A DNA stretch of 64,000 nt from assembly GCF_015207985.1 (NCBI RefSeq), contig NZ_JADEVV010000002.1:84386-148385 (forward strand), written 5' to 3'. The DNA is from Synechocystis salina LEGE 00031 (GTDB lineage: Bacteria > Cyanobacteriota > Cyanobacteriia > Cyanobacteriales > Microcystaceae). This document shows, one piece after another, positions 45,075-56,274 of the stretch (positions are counted from its first letter, which is position 1; every line of letters begins with the position of its first letter). The translations under genes were made by a program, and so were the position numbers. The notes under the pieces are model-generated. The model searched no databases. It was given only the letters and a program-made list of their open reading frames with translations, and was not told where the DNA came from.

Positions 45075-46244
45075 TTAGGGGGTAAATTCAGCTAATTTGC
45101 TTAATAAATGCTCAATTTCCTCTTCATTGGTGATGTAATGGCAACAGGCCCGGATGCAGTCAGGGTCAGCGATGGTGCGGAGATAGATGCGTTGTTCCTC
45201 CAGTTTCTGGACGATCGCCCGGTGGCCCAGGGGAGAATCCACGGTGAAGGAAACCAAACCCGCTTGGGGAGCCGATGTGGCTAAACAATGGACGTGGGGT
45301 AGCTGGTTTAAGCCTTGCCACAACAGTTGACTGCGTTGACAGATGGCTTGGTAACGTTCCTCGGCGCTGCCTTGCCGTTGGTGTAACTGCAGAGCGGCCA
45401 ACAAACCAGCATATTGGGGATAGGCGGAGGTGGCCACTTCAAACCGTTTGCCCCCTTCGGCCCAGCCAGTGGGTTCCCCCTTAGCGCCATAGGTAATGCT
45501 GCGCCAGCCCACATAGGCGGGATTAATGTCCCCCAGGCGATCGCCATGGATATACAGACCCCCGACTCCAGCGGGGCCAGCAAACCATTTATGACCCGTA
45601 AAGGCGTAATAATCCACCTCTAGCTGGGAAAAATCTAGGGGTAAAGAACCGGCAGACTGGGCCCCGTCCACTAAGACCCTTACTGGATAATCCCCTTGGT
45701 GACGGCGACAAACGGCCATAATTTCCGCTAGGGGTAACACCTGCCCCGTGTTCCAAAGTAAATGGCTGAGAATGACCAAACGGGTTTTTGGCCCCAAATG
45801 ATCAGCTAACACTGCGGCCGCATCCCCCTGGTTTAGGGTATCCGCCACTGGGAAAAAGCGGTATGTAACCCCAAACCGAACGGCGATCGCCTGGACAATG
45901 GCAATGATGCCGGGATGTTCACAGTCGGTGAGCAAAATTTCATCGCCCTGGTGCCAATCAATGCCCCAAAGCACAATGTCGCAGCCGGTGGTGACGTTAT
46001 CGGTGATGGTGATGGTGTTGGGATTAACGTTAAAAGTTTCCCCTAAAGCTTGGCGTAGTTGGGCAATTAACTGCTGAATGTACTGGTTAACCGCAATGGA
46101 AAAGGGGCCATTTTCCTGCAGATAGCCATACATGGCCATAATTGCGTCTAGGGCTACGGTGGGTAAAATACCCTGGCCGCCAAAATTGAAATAGGTTTTA
46201 TTCGTTAAGCCGGGGAATTGCTGGCGATCGGGCATCAGGTTCAC
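45075..46244 (-). CDS. L-cysteine/cystine C-S lyase (C-DES)
   Basis: A class V aminotransferase-fold PLP enzyme of 389 residues. The PLP lysine is Lys219 in FTGHKWFAGP, and NFGGQGILPT, TDNVTTGCDI and VDGAQSAGS are conserved. It matches very closely the structurally studied Synechocystis cystine lyase that produces persulfide and can feed iron-sulfur cluster assembly. It differs from true cysteine desulfurases by lacking their mobile-loop active-site Cys. The gene is convergent with Tab2 (65 bases between stops) and divergent from the glycosyltransferase gene. Confidence 0.94.
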   Translation of the reverse strand: MNLMPDRQQFPGLTNKTYFNFGGQGILPTVALDAIMAMYGYLQENGPFSIAVNQYIQQLIAQLRQALGETFNVNPNTITITDNVTTGCDIVLWGIDWHQGDEILLTDCEHPGIIAIVQAIAVRFGVTYRFFPVADTLNQGDAAAVLADHLGPKTRLVILSHLLWNTGQVLPLAEIMAVCRRHQGDYPVRVLVDGAQSAGSLPLDFSQLEVDYYAFTGHKWFAGPAGVGGLYIHGDRLGDINPAYVGWRSITYGAKGEPTGWAEGGKRFEVATSAYPQYAGLLAALQLHQRQGSAEERYQAICQRSQLLWQGLNQLPHVHCLATSAPQAGLVSFTVDSPLGHRAIVQKLEEQRIYLRTIADPDCIRACCHYITNEEEIEHLLSKLAEFTP

Positions 46245-46366
46245 AGGGTCAGCCGTTGGTTGGGGGTAACATCAACAAAATACTTTAACAAAAGCCCAAA
46301 GTTCCCCCAAGAACATGGGAAAATGCCCCTCAAGTCCAACCGTCACCATGTCCCCAGACTCTGCCC

Positions 46367-47920
46367 TTGAACTTTCCTGCCCTTAACGATGATCGGAAAT
46401 ATCTACTGCTACTCACGGCAGCGGCTCTAGTTTTGGCGATCGCCGGCTTGGGTAATGTGGCTCTGCGGGATTTTGACGAAGGTTATTACGCTACTACAGC
46501 TCAAGATACTTACCTCAGGGGAGATTGGCGTTTTCCTACCTATTTGGGACAACCCTTTTTATCCAAACCACCCCTGATTACTTGGTTGGTGATGGGCAGT
46601 TACCATCTGCTGGGCATCAGTGAATTTAGTTCCCGTTTACCCTTAGCCCTAGGGTCTGCCCTGGCGGTGCCCTTACTGTATCTAGTGGGTAAGGAAATTT
46701 TTTCTACTCCGAAAGCCGCCCTCTGGAGTAGTTCAGTCTTGTTAACCCTGCTCCCCACCGCCCGTCTGGGTCGTTTAACCATGCTGGACGGGGTGATTAA
46801 TACCTGTTTGCTCTGGTCATTATTCTGTTTACTGAAGGGGCGTAAACAACCCCATTGGTTAGCAGGCATGGGGATTGGCTTGGGCTTAATTGCCTTAGCT
46901 AAAGGATTGTTGGTGCTGGCTCTGACAATGTTGTTGGGAATTTTGATTCTCTGGTTAGGGGCCGGTGAGATTTTTAAGCGCTGGCAATTCTGGTTGGGGC
47001 TGGCGATCGGTTTTGCCCCGGTGCTGTGGTGGTACCAACTCCAATTTGCTCAGTATGGGGAAACCTTCTGGCAAATTCATTTTGAATTCCACAGTTTTAA
47101 CCGAGTTACCCAGGAATTAGAGGGCAATACGGGGCCGCCTTGGTATTACCTATTAGAAATAGCGAAATACACCGCTCCCTGGCTATTTTTCCTCGTTCCA
47201 GCCATGGTGATGACCATCAAACAATGGCGACAGGACTGGGCTAAGGTAGCCATCATTTTTGGCTTTGGCTTTTTAGCAATTATTTCCGCCATGGGCACTA
47301 AATTGCCTTGGTATGTCCTCCCCTGCTATCCCTTTTTCGCTCTCATGGGGGGGCACTATCTGGCGGATTTACAAAATCGTCAGCGTTACCCTCTGCTGAT
47401 TGGTTATCTACTGGCGTTCACTGCTGGGGTGGGCTTGGTGGGGGGACTATACGCTGGCTTCACCGAGCGAAGACCGGTGATCATCATTATGGGACTCGTG
47501 CTATTTGTCGGCGTGGGGTGGAGTGCCAGGCAATATCTGAACCATTCTGCCAAATTCGTTAAAACCCTGGTGGTGAGTTTATATGTAACTCTCCTATTTC
47601 TTTTCTCCAGCCCCCTCTGGAATTGGGAAGTGAACGAGGCTTTTGCGGTTAAACCGGTGGGGGAATTAATTAAACAGGCCGCTCCGGTAAGCACGCCAGT
47701 TTATACTTCCTTTGCCTATAGCCGTCCTAGTTTAGATTTCTACGGCGATCGCCAAGTTATTGCGATGAACGATGACCAGTTACGTGCCATGGCCAAGGAG
47801 GGGAACTATTTACTGTTGGATCCAGAAGCCCAGACTAGGTTAGGCTTGCCGGGTCTACAACAACGGGGGCAAGCGGGGAAATTTAGTTTATTTTTTAGCC
47901 CTAAGGTTGGTAAGCCTTAA
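46367..47920 (+). CDS. Glycosyltransferase family 39-type membrane protein
   Basis: A 517-residue membrane protein with about 11 hydrophobic segments. The N-terminal loop has RDFDEGYYATTAQDTYLRGD, with the acidic DE pair that is catalytic in GT-C/ArnT-type transferases, followed by FLSKPPLITWL. Such enzymes move a sugar from a lipid carrier to an outside acceptor such as lipid A or a protein. The only usable start is TTG 46367; a nearby ATG at 46348 is in another frame and stops after 12 codons. The last four bases overlap the stop of the convergent MetF-like gene. The donor and acceptor are unknown. Confidence 0.85.
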   Translation: MNFPALNDDRKYLLLLTAAALVLAIAGLGNVALRDFDEGYYATTAQDTYLRGDWRFPTYLGQPFLSKPPLITWLVMGSYHLLGISEFSSRLPLALGSALAVPLLYLVGKEIFSTPKAALWSSSVLLTLLPTARLGRLTMLDGVINTCLLWSLFCLLKGRKQPHWLAGMGIGLGLIALAKGLLVLALTMLLGILILWLGAGEIFKRWQFWLGLAIGFAPVLWWYQLQFAQYGETFWQIHFEFHSFNRVTQELEGNTGPPWYYLLEIAKYTAPWLFFLVPAMVMTIKQWRQDWAKVAIIFGFGFLAIISAMGTKLPWYVLPCYPFFALMGGHYLADLQNRQRYPLLIGYLLAFTAGVGLVGGLYAGFTERRPVIIIMGLVLFVGVGWSARQYLNHSAKFVKTLVVSLYVTLLFLFSSPLWNWEVNEAFAVKPVGELIKQAAPVSTPVYTSFAYSRPSLDFYGDRQVIAMNDDQLRAMAKEGNYLLLDPEAQTRLGLPGLQQRGQAGKFSLFFSPKVGKP

Positions 47921-48813
47921 TTTTCCAGAGGGGCAATGCCAGCCTGGTCGAGGATTTCGGGAATTAATTCTTCCTTTTTAATCGCCATCAAATGGACTCC
48001 CTGACATAGTTCTTTCGCCAGTTTTACCTGTTCGGCGGCGATCGCCACCCCTTCCGTTAGGGGATCTTCGGCCTGGGCCAGGCGATCAATTAAAGAATCA
48101 GGAATATTTACCCCCGGTACCACCCGCTTGATAAAAGCGGCATTTTTAGCTGATTTGAAAAGAAATATGCCCGCCAAAATTGGTTTGCCACATCCCACGG
48201 CCACCTGGGTCATAAATTTATCCAGGCGATCGAAATCCGTGATCAACTGACTTTGGAAAAACTGGGCCCCGGCTACGAGCTTTTTTTCAAACCGACTTTG
48301 CAAACCGGACCAACTCTTTGACTGGGGATCCACCGCTGCTCCAGGAAATAAATCTAGCCTGCCATCCACCAAGGGAGCCTGATTGAAATCTAGTCCCTGG
48401 TTGAGGGAACGGATTAAACTCAACAACCGCACCGATTCTAAATCGTAGACGGCCCTGGCTCTGGTATGGTCTCCCGCTTTGAGGGGATCGCCGGTCAAAG
48501 CTAAAACATTGCGTAAACCGAGGGCATAGGCCCCCATCAGATCCGCCTGCAAACCAATTAAATTGCGATCCCGGCAGGTCATCTGACAAATGGCTTCAAT
48601 GCCCCGTTGTTGCAATAACACACAGGCCGCAATGGAGGACATGCGCAACACTGCCCGACTGCCATCGGTGACATTGACCCCATGGACCCGGCCCCGCAAC
48701 TTCTCCGCCACCGCCAACATCCGCTCTGGATTACCACCTTTGGGGGGGGTAACTTCTGCGGTAATTAAAAATTCCTTTGCTTCGGCTGCCTGACGAAACC
48801 GGCTAATGGTCAT
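47917..48813 (-). CDS. Methylenetetrahydrofolate reductase family protein
   Basis: A 298-residue TIM-barrel protein of MetF type. The N-terminal FLITAEVTPPKGGNPERM is the family opening with the catalytic Glu, and GVNVTDGSRAV, QMTCRDRN and LALTGDP follow. Canonical MetF makes methyltetrahydrofolate for methionine synthesis; this shorter relative is common in cyanobacteria and may have another partner. I start it at ATG 48813 (MTISRFRQAA), since an upstream open frame to 48933 shows no likeness. Its stop overlaps the convergent GT39 gene by four bases. Confidence 0.85.
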   Translation of the reverse strand: MTISRFRQAAEAKEFLITAEVTPPKGGNPERMLAVAEKLRGRVHGVNVTDGSRAVLRMSSIAACVLLQQRGIEAICQMTCRDRNLIGLQADLMGAYALGLRNVLALTGDPLKAGDHTRARAVYDLESVRLLSLIRSLNQGLDFNQAPLVDGRLDLFPGAAVDPQSKSWSGLQSRFEKKLVAGAQFFQSQLITDFDRLDKFMTQVAVGCGKPILAGIFLFKSAKNAAFIKRVVPGVNIPDSLIDRLAQAEDPLTEGVAIAAEQVKLAKELCQGVHLMAIKKEELIPEILDQAGIAPLEN

Positions 48814-49020
48814 TACATGCAATGGTGACAACGGTGGTTTGAGTTCCGAGCGGTGACTGCCTCTCTGACAGGAGATCTTAACAGAATTTTTCCGGTTTAC
48901 TGGCTGGGACCATTGCCCCCGACCCCCGGCCATGTTTCCCTTCCCAAGGGATCAGCATTAGGATGTAAGATTAAAAGTGTTCAAAAAATTTATATTCTTT
49001 TAACAAAACGAGGTACAGCA

Positions 49021-49140
49021 ATGGATTGGCGTGTAATTGTAGTTGTTAGCCCCCTTCTGATCGCCGCAACTTGGGCCGCTATCAATATTGGGGCCGCCGC
49101 GATCCGGCAGTTACAGGACGTTTTAGGTCGCGAAGCCTAG
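49021..49140 (+). CDS. psbY: Photosystem II protein PsbY
   Basis: PsbY is a single-helix subunit at the edge of photosystem II near cytochrome b559. The 39-residue product starts [20 protein letters not shown] and ends LQDVLGREA, matching cyanobacterial PsbY along its whole length. A ribosome site GAGG lies at 49010-49013. An open frame extends upstream to 48853 but that extension has no meaning; the true start is ATG 49021. Confidence 0.97.
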
Positions 49141-49367
49141 GCCACAACGTCTCGGCGATCGCCGATGAATCGATAAAGTATTGTGCAATGGCCCTTCCTG
49201 GCCCTGGGCTAGGAGGGTTACTGTTTTCTGGGTTACTTGGTTAATGCAAAGTCTTTCCACCGGAGAAATTTTTGGAGCAATGCCCCATCAGGAAACCCAG
49301 AAGACTAAATCCCTACTCGATTAGCCAGCGCCGACCTCCACCTCAACAACATTTTTCAGCAATTGCC

Positions 49368-49625
49368 ATGGTCGATCCACTGATGTACCAAGAAGAAATG
49401 TTTGTGTTCTTGGCTGACCAGGAACCAGAAACATTCCTAACTCCGGCGGAAATGACTGCTAAGTTGACGGAGATTTTGGCTGAATACGATCTTCGCCTCC
49501 CCCAAGGACTGGATAAATTGCCCACTTTGGCAGCAAAAGCAGAACATTTACGGGACAATTACTGCGACCTCGACCGGGGGGATGGCGGTACTTGGCAATG
49601 GTATGTGGTGCGCCTAGAAAAATAG
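49368..49625 (+). CDS. CRR7-like protein (chlororespiratory reduction 7 family)
   Basis: An 85-residue protein beginning MVDPLMYQEEMFVFLADQEP and ending QWYVVRLEK. The MYQEE start, the FLTPAEM segment and the WYVVRLE end fit the small CRR7 family; in plants CRR7 is needed for assembly of the chloroplast NDH complex. In cyanobacteria the family is conserved but less studied. ATG 49368 is preferred over an in-frame upstream codon at 49272, whose extra 32 residues are not conserved-looking. It lies between psbY and gyrB on the same strand. Confidence 0.72.
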   Translation: MVDPLMYQEEMFVFLADQEPETFLTPAEMTAKLTEILAEYDLRLPQGLDKLPTLAAKAEHLRDNYCDLDRGDGGTWQWYVVRLEK

Positions 49626-49735
49626 CTTGATCGATCCCATCTCCAAATCAGTTCTCAGTCCTCGATATTAAAGCCTTTAACCCTTTTGTGCTAAGATTTT
49701 GAGGGCTTTTGTCATCCCACAGCAAAGATGCCTAA

Positions 49736-51685
<1,950 letters not shown>

Positions 51686-51832
51686 TCCTTTTTTTAAGGA
51701 CTCTAGGCATGGTTTGGTTGCTGTGCCTAGGGTTGAGAGTATTTCATTAATGTACACAAAAAAACAAGGTCGACATTGGCGATCGCCAAAAGTGTCTATG
51801 CTTGATTTACCATCATTCAGTGAAGGTTAAGC

Positions 51833-52189
51833 ATGCAAATTACCCTAGACATCCCCGACGACATTGCTCAACAGCTTCAACCCCTCCAGGGAGAATTGCC
51901 ACAAATATTGGCCCTCGGCATACAGCAACTAAACGCTAATCCCAACACAGGCTTGTCTGGACTTACTGAAATTCTCGAATTTTTGGCTCAACTTCCCAGT
52001 CCTCAACAAATACTTGATCTACATCTTTCTCCCACCCTGCAGGCCGAGATCGAAACTCTTCTAGAGAAAAATCGCACCCAAGGTCTAGATCCTAAAGAGC
52101 AACGCCTTTGGCAACAATATGAGTTTATAGAACATCTTGTGCGACTGGCAAAAACCCAAGCCCTGCTGAAACTCCGGGCTGATGAGTAA
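51833..52189 (+). CDS. Small protein paired with HNH nuclease
   Basis: A 118-residue soluble, mostly helical protein starting MQITLDIPDDIAQQLQPLQG. The N-terminal strand-helix (MQITLxIPDD) resembles openings of ribbon-helix-helix or other small antitoxin-like proteins, and similar proteins are frequent in cyanobacteria. No catalytic motif is visible. Its end overlaps the start of the HNH gene by eight bases (52182-52189), so the two are translationally coupled. It may control or bind the nuclease, which is an inference from this coupling. Confidence 0.7.
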   Translation: MQITLDIPDDIAQQLQPLQGELPQILALGIQQLNANPNTGLSGLTEILEFLAQLPSPQQILDLHLSPTLQAEIETLLEKNRTQGLDPKEQRLWQQYEFIEHLVRLAKTQALLKLRADE

Positions 52190-52592
52190 AAGCTATATTT
52201 CTCCATCCCTACGGCGTACTGTTGGCGATCGGGCTAACGATTGCTGTGAACATTGCCTCATCCCTGAAGCTCTATCGCTGTCTTCCCATCATGTTGCTCA
52301 TATCATCGCCGAAAAACATGGCGGCCACAGTACCCTTGAAAACCTAGCCCTTGCCTGTGCTCTCTGTAACCTAGCCAAAGGCAGTGACATCGCTTCTATC
52401 GACCCCCATACAGGGGAAACCGTTAGACTCTACAATCCAAGAAAAGATATCTGGACAGACCACTTCACCCTTGAATCTGTAAGCGGACTCATTCAACCCA
52501 AAACGGCGATCGGGCGAGTAACCGCCAACCTGCTCCGCATCAATCGGTTAGAAAACCTCACTGTCCGCCAACTCTTGGCAAAAATAGGATAA
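52182..52592 (+). CDS. HNH endonuclease
   Basis: A 136-residue HNH nuclease. Zinc-binding pairs CEHC (22-25) and CALC (59-62) frame the core HHVAHIIAEKHGGHSTLENL, with His40 and Asn54 at the expected catalytic positions. The C-terminal half (DPHTGETVRLYNPRKDIW, then GRVTANLLRINR) is also conserved in this cyanobacterial group. It overlaps the small-protein gene upstream by eight bases. No integrase or terminal repeats flank the pair. Possible roles are DNA or RNA damage in a defence or toxin-antitoxin setting, or repair; none is proved. Confidence 0.9.
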   Translation: MSKSYISPSLRRTVGDRANDCCEHCLIPEALSLSSHHVAHIIAEKHGGHSTLENLALACALCNLAKGSDIASIDPHTGETVRLYNPRKDIWTDHFTLESVSGLIQPKTAIGRVTANLLRINRLENLTVRQLLAKIG

Positions 52593-52759
52593 CTCCGATC
52601 TCAGAAAGTGGATAGTCCAGACTGGAACTTTTACTTTTCCATCGGCTATCCTCTTTATCGCCACAAAACACGGAGTAACGTAAAACAGTAAAACATGACA
52701 TAGGCCCGCTGGTGAGCTTGCCCACATTTGTTCATTGTGTGGAAGGTTTTAGGGAATAT

Positions 52760-53971
52760 CTAGGGGTCAACCCAGCGGCCGTCGGCTTTGATCAGGTTAA
52801 TCAATTCCTGTACTCCGTCGGCTTCAGGCACCCGTTTAATTTCTTCTCGACCACGGTAGAGAGCAATGTAACCGGCTTGTTTACCCACATAGCCATAGTC
52901 GGCATCCGCCATTTCTCCGGGGCCGTTAACGATGCATCCCATAACGGCAATGTCCAACCCAGTCAGGTGCTTGGTGGCTTCCCGTACCTCGTGTAACACA
53001 TCTTCCAAATTGAACAGGGTACGGCCACAGGAAGGACATGCCACATATTCCACCATGGTTTTTCGTAAACCCAACGCCTGGAGAATGCTGTAGCAAACGG
53101 GGATTTCCTTTTCGGGGGCTTCAGTGAGGGAAACTCGGATAGTGTCGCCAATGCCATCGGCTAAAAGGGTAGCAATGCCAGCGGTGGATTTAATCCGACC
53201 ATATTCTCCATCCCCAGCTTCGGTGACTCCCAAATGGAGGGGATAATCCATCCCTAATTCATCCATGCGCTTGACCATGAGGCGATAGGCCGCCAGCATC
53301 ACCGGCACCCGGGAAGCTTTCATGGAAACGACTAGATTGCGGAAATCTAAGGATTCACAGATTTTGATAAATTCTAGGGCTGATTGCACCATGCCCTCTG
53401 GGGTGTCCCCGTAGGTAAAGAGCATCCTCTCCGAGAGGGAACCATGGTTAACGCCAATGCGCATGGATTTACCCTGATCACGCAGGGAAACTACTAGGGG
53501 TTCCAATGTTTCGCGAATTTTGTCACCAATGTCAGCAAATTCTTGGTCGCTGTAGCCTTCCCGTTGGGCATCGGGTTTTTCAAAAACATATAAGCCTGGG
53601 TTGATGCGCACCTTATCGACGTGTTTGGCTACTTCTAGGGCAATTTTCATGCCGTTGTGGTGTACATCCGCCACCAAGGGAACCCTCTGGTAGGTACTCT
53701 CGAGCTTTTGTTTAATATCTGCTAGGGCTTTGGCATGGGCCATGCTAGGCACCGTTACCCGGACAATTTCACAACCAATTTCATGGAGGCGACGAATACC
53801 GGCCACGGAGCCATCCACATCCAGGGTGTCTTCATTGATCATGGATTGCACCACCACGGGATGACCGCCGCCAATGGTAACGGTTCCCACGGGCACAGGA
53901 CGGGTTTTGCGGCGATGGATGGTGGTGTCGAACTCGGGCTGGACAGGGGTCGGTAGGGAAACAGTTACCAT
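52760..53971 (-). CDS. ispG: 4-hydroxy-3-methylbut-2-enyl diphosphate synthase
   Basis: IspG (GcpE) carries out the penultimate step of the MEP isoprenoid pathway, which supplies carotenoids and the tails of chlorophyll and quinones. The 403-residue protein has the [4Fe-4S] ligands in [18 protein letters not shown] and [10 protein letters not shown]. The TIM-barrel blocks [36 protein letters not shown] and [13 protein letters not shown] are intact. In cyanobacteria ferredoxin is the usual electron donor. It is convergent with the HNH gene and stands 57 bases behind hupE on the same strand. Confidence 0.96.
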   Translation of the reverse strand: MVTVSLPTPVQPEFDTTIHRRKTRPVPVGTVTIGGGHPVVVQSMINEDTLDVDGSVAGIRRLHEIGCEIVRVTVPSMAHAKALADIKQKLESTYQRVPLVADVHHNGMKIALEVAKHVDKVRINPGLYVFEKPDAQREGYSDQEFADIGDKIRETLEPLVVSLRDQGKSMRIGVNHGSLSERMLFTYGDTPEGMVQSALEFIKICESLDFRNLVVSMKASRVPVMLAAYRLMVKRMDELGMDYPLHLGVTEAGDGEYGRIKSTAGIATLLADGIGDTIRVSLTEAPEKEIPVCYSILQALGLRKTMVEYVACPSCGRTLFNLEDVLHEVREATKHLTGLDIAVMGCIVNGPGEMADADYGYVGKQAGYIALYRGREEIKRVPEADGVQELINLIKADGRWVDP

Positions 53972-54028
53972 GGGAAAGTTTAGTTTTTAGCAAAAAACTG
54001 TAGGCAACCTAGATTATCCCACAACCAA

Positions 54029-54628
54029 TTACCCCAACAAGGCGCCGGAGGTGAAGGCTAGTCCTACCCCTGCTAGCAAAAAGCCAATAAATCTTAGATT
54101 TAGTAAGGATTCTTGGGTTTCATACCAGCCCTTGGCCAAAGTGTAGGCTGCCATGGCGATCGCCAGTTGAACGATGGAAAAACCGAGCAGGTAGGCCGCA
54201 ATGGGATTCATTTCTGCCCCCACAATGGCTTCCCCGTAGGCATAACCATGGAACACACCGGCTACGGCGGCTAAAACCATTACCACGGGGGATGATAGGG
54301 GACGACCGATGGCCAAGAGTAGGCCAAATAGGAGGACGGAACCGGCAATAATTAATTCCGGTTGGGGAAGATCGGCGCCAATTAAATGTAATCCCGTGCC
54401 GGCGATCGCCGTGGTGATAAAAATGAGGGGCATAAGCCAACCATGGCGCAATCCAGCGGCAATGAGGCCCACGGCAATGACAAAGGCAAGATGGTCTAGG
54501 CCGATAACGGGGTGCCCTAATCCAGAAAGAAAACCTTCAAAGAAATTATCCGGCGTAGTGCCCCCAAAGGGATGGTGCGCTAGGATCCGGGGGGAAGTCA
54601 TTAAATTAGATAAACCTGTAACATTCAC
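54029..54628 (-). CDS. hupE: HupE/UreJ-family metal permease, probably for cobalt
   Basis: A 199-residue membrane protein with six predicted helices. The metal-transport signature HPVIGLDHLAFVIAVG (about 37-52) and the later GVFHGYAYGEA with His are typical of HupE/UreJ, which carry nickel or cobalt. The start is GTG 54628 with a ribosome site GAGG eight bases upstream; an ATG at 54601 is an alternative. The gene is preceded by a cobalamin riboswitch (54660-54780), which argues for cobalt rather than nickel as the physiological metal. ispG lies 57 bases further along the strand and could be read through. Confidence 0.9.
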   Translation of the reverse strand: MNVTGLSNLMTSPRILAHHPFGGTTPDNFFEGFLSGLGHPVIGLDHLAFVIAVGLIAAGLRHGWLMPLIFITTAIAGTGLHLIGADLPQPELIIAGSVLLFGLLLAIGRPLSSPVVMVLAAVAGVFHGYAYGEAIVGAEMNPIAAYLLGFSIVQLAIAMAAYTLAKGWYETQESLLNLRFIGFLLAGVGLAFTSGALLG

Positions 54629-54659
54629 AATCTGTACCTCGCAGATTTGATTAAAAGAA

Positions 54660-54780
54660 GGGGTAATGGTTGGCGGGCATCCTGACTTAGGGCGACTAGG
54701 CTCATCACAGTTGCGGGACAGTATTGGCTTTGCACCAGCTTTTCCCCGTTACCTCCACTGGCTGTTACCCACTGGAACCA
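54660..54780 (-). promoter_or_regulatory. Cobalamin (B12) riboswitch in front of hupE
   Basis: On the minus strand the conserved pieces of the cobalamin aptamer appear in order: CCAGTGGAGGTAAC (54766-54750), GCTGGTGCAAAGCC (54739-54726), CCCGCAACTGTGATG (54717-54703) and the B12 box AAGTCAGGATGCCCGCCAA (54688-54670). The hupE start is 42 bases further on, so the switch probably blocks translation initiation or transcription when adenosylcobalamin is plentiful. The motifs are seen; ligand and outcome follow from the known class. Confidence 0.9.
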
Positions 54781-54969
54781 ACTGAACTCAGTTCCCAACC
54801 CTAGCACGGATTTTCCCCCCTTTTTGAGGATGATTTGATTGGTCTATATAAACTAAAGAACGAGATTCTACTCCACTAATTAGCGTCCTTGTCACGAAAA
54901 TTCTACAAATTGGCACGGTTAACCAACGGTTAAGGCGGCGATCGCCTAGGATAGAAGTCATAGACCCCA

Positions 54970-56262
54970 ATGGATATGAGCCTTGTGTCTGTGCAACCAT
55001 GCCCAACCAAACCAGATTTTCCGGCCAAAATTTTCACCTTTGACCGGGGGTTGACCCTGATTCACCAGGACTTGCCCTCCGTTCCCGTCGCAGTGGTGGA
55101 TGTGTGGGTGCGGGCCGGGGCGATCGCCGAGCCAGATGCCTGGCCTGGGGTAGCCCATTTATTGGAACACATGATTTTCAAGGGCACCAAAAGGGTACCG
55201 CCGGGGGCCTTCGACCAAGTAATTGAATACAACGGGGGCATGGCCAACGCCGCCACTAGCCATGATTATGCCCATTTTTACCTCACCACTGCGGCGGATT
55301 ATTTGCCCAGAACGTTACCCTACCTAGCGGAAATTCTTTTGCAGGCGGAAGTGCCGGAAGAATGTCTTTTTTACGAGCGGGAAGTGGTGCTAGAGGAAAT
55401 TCGTGGCAGTGAAGATGACCCCGATTGGTTAGGATTTCAAGCTCTTTGTCAACTGCTCCATCCCCGCCATGCCTATGGCCGCTCCGTGCTGGGGGATGCC
55501 ACCGCCATACAAAACTACACCGCCAATCAATTGCGTTGCTTCCACCGCACCCATTACCAGCCGGAAAATATGACTGTGGTGATGGTGGGAGATATCCGCG
55601 AAACGGCGGCGATCGCCTACATTGAAGATGTTTTTGACCATTTTGGCGTGCGGTCAGAATGTCCCCCCACAACCCCAGCGGCAAATCACCCGATCCAAAC
55701 CGTTAAACGGGAAACTCTCCGCATACCGGAATTGGGTCCTAGTCGTTTAACCATGGGTTGGAATGGCCCAGGCATTGACCGTCTCCAGGACAATATTGGT
55801 TTAGATTTATTGGCCATGGTTTTGGCCGGTAGCCACTGCGCCCGGTTAGTGCAACGCCTGCGGGAAGAACTGGGGCTAGTGTTTGACATCCAGAGTTGTT
55901 TTTCCCTGCAAAAGGAAGCCAGTTTATTCACCATCAATGCCTATCTGACCTCAGCCCAGGCAGCAACGGTGGAAGCAGAAATTTGTGCCGCTATCCAGAG
56001 TCTACAAACCACCCCCATTAGTGCGGCGGAATTGGCCAGGGCCCAACGTTTACTTTGTAATGAGTTTATTTTTTCCACCGAAACCCCTGCCCAACTAGCC
56101 GGCCTTTACGGTTATTACCAAACCCTGGCCACCGCTGAGTTGGCGATCGCCTATCCCCGTATCGTCAGTCAGTATCGTCCCGAGGCCCTACAAAGCCTAG
56201 CCCAGCGTTACCTATCCACCGAGGCCTATGCCCTGGTACTCCTAGAAGCGGCCCAATCCTAG
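54970..56262 (+). CDS. M16 peptidase, catalytic subunit
   Basis: A 430-residue processing-protease-like protein. The inverted zinc motif HLLEH lies at 63-67, with the distal Glu expected about 76 residues later in the EECLFYEREVVLEEIRGSE segment. The C-terminal half has the RLVQRLREELGLVFDIQS block of the family. Cyanobacterial members of this type correspond to mitochondrial processing peptidase beta. It is followed after 12 bases by a homologue without the zinc motif, so the two products very likely form one heterodimer. The location in the cell is not clear; no signal peptide is seen. Confidence 0.92.
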   Translation: MDMSLVSVQPCPTKPDFPAKIFTFDRGLTLIHQDLPSVPVAVVDVWVRAGAIAEPDAWPGVAHLLEHMIFKGTKRVPPGAFDQVIEYNGGMANAATSHDYAHFYLTTAADYLPRTLPYLAEILLQAEVPEECLFYEREVVLEEIRGSEDDPDWLGFQALCQLLHPRHAYGRSVLGDATAIQNYTANQLRCFHRTHYQPENMTVVMVGDIRETAAIAYIEDVFDHFGVRSECPPTTPAANHPIQTVKRETLRIPELGPSRLTMGWNGPGIDRLQDNIGLDLLAMVLAGSHCARLVQRLREELGLVFDIQSCFSLQKEASLFTINAYLTSAQAATVEAEICAAIQSLQTTPISAAELARAQRLLCNEFIFSTETPAQLAGLYGYYQTLATAELAIAYPRIVSQYRPEALQSLAQRYLSTEAYALVLLEAAQS

Positions 56263-56274
56263 TCTTGGCAATTT

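Noticed and set aside
48853..49020. An N-terminal extension of psbY
   Set aside because: PsbY is 39 residues in Synechocystis and the ribosome site lies directly before ATG 49021.
51703..51730. Hairpin after gyrB as a terminator
   Set aside because: The stem CTAGGCA/TGCCTAG is real but has a 14-base loop and no T run, so it is not a convincing Rho-independent terminator.
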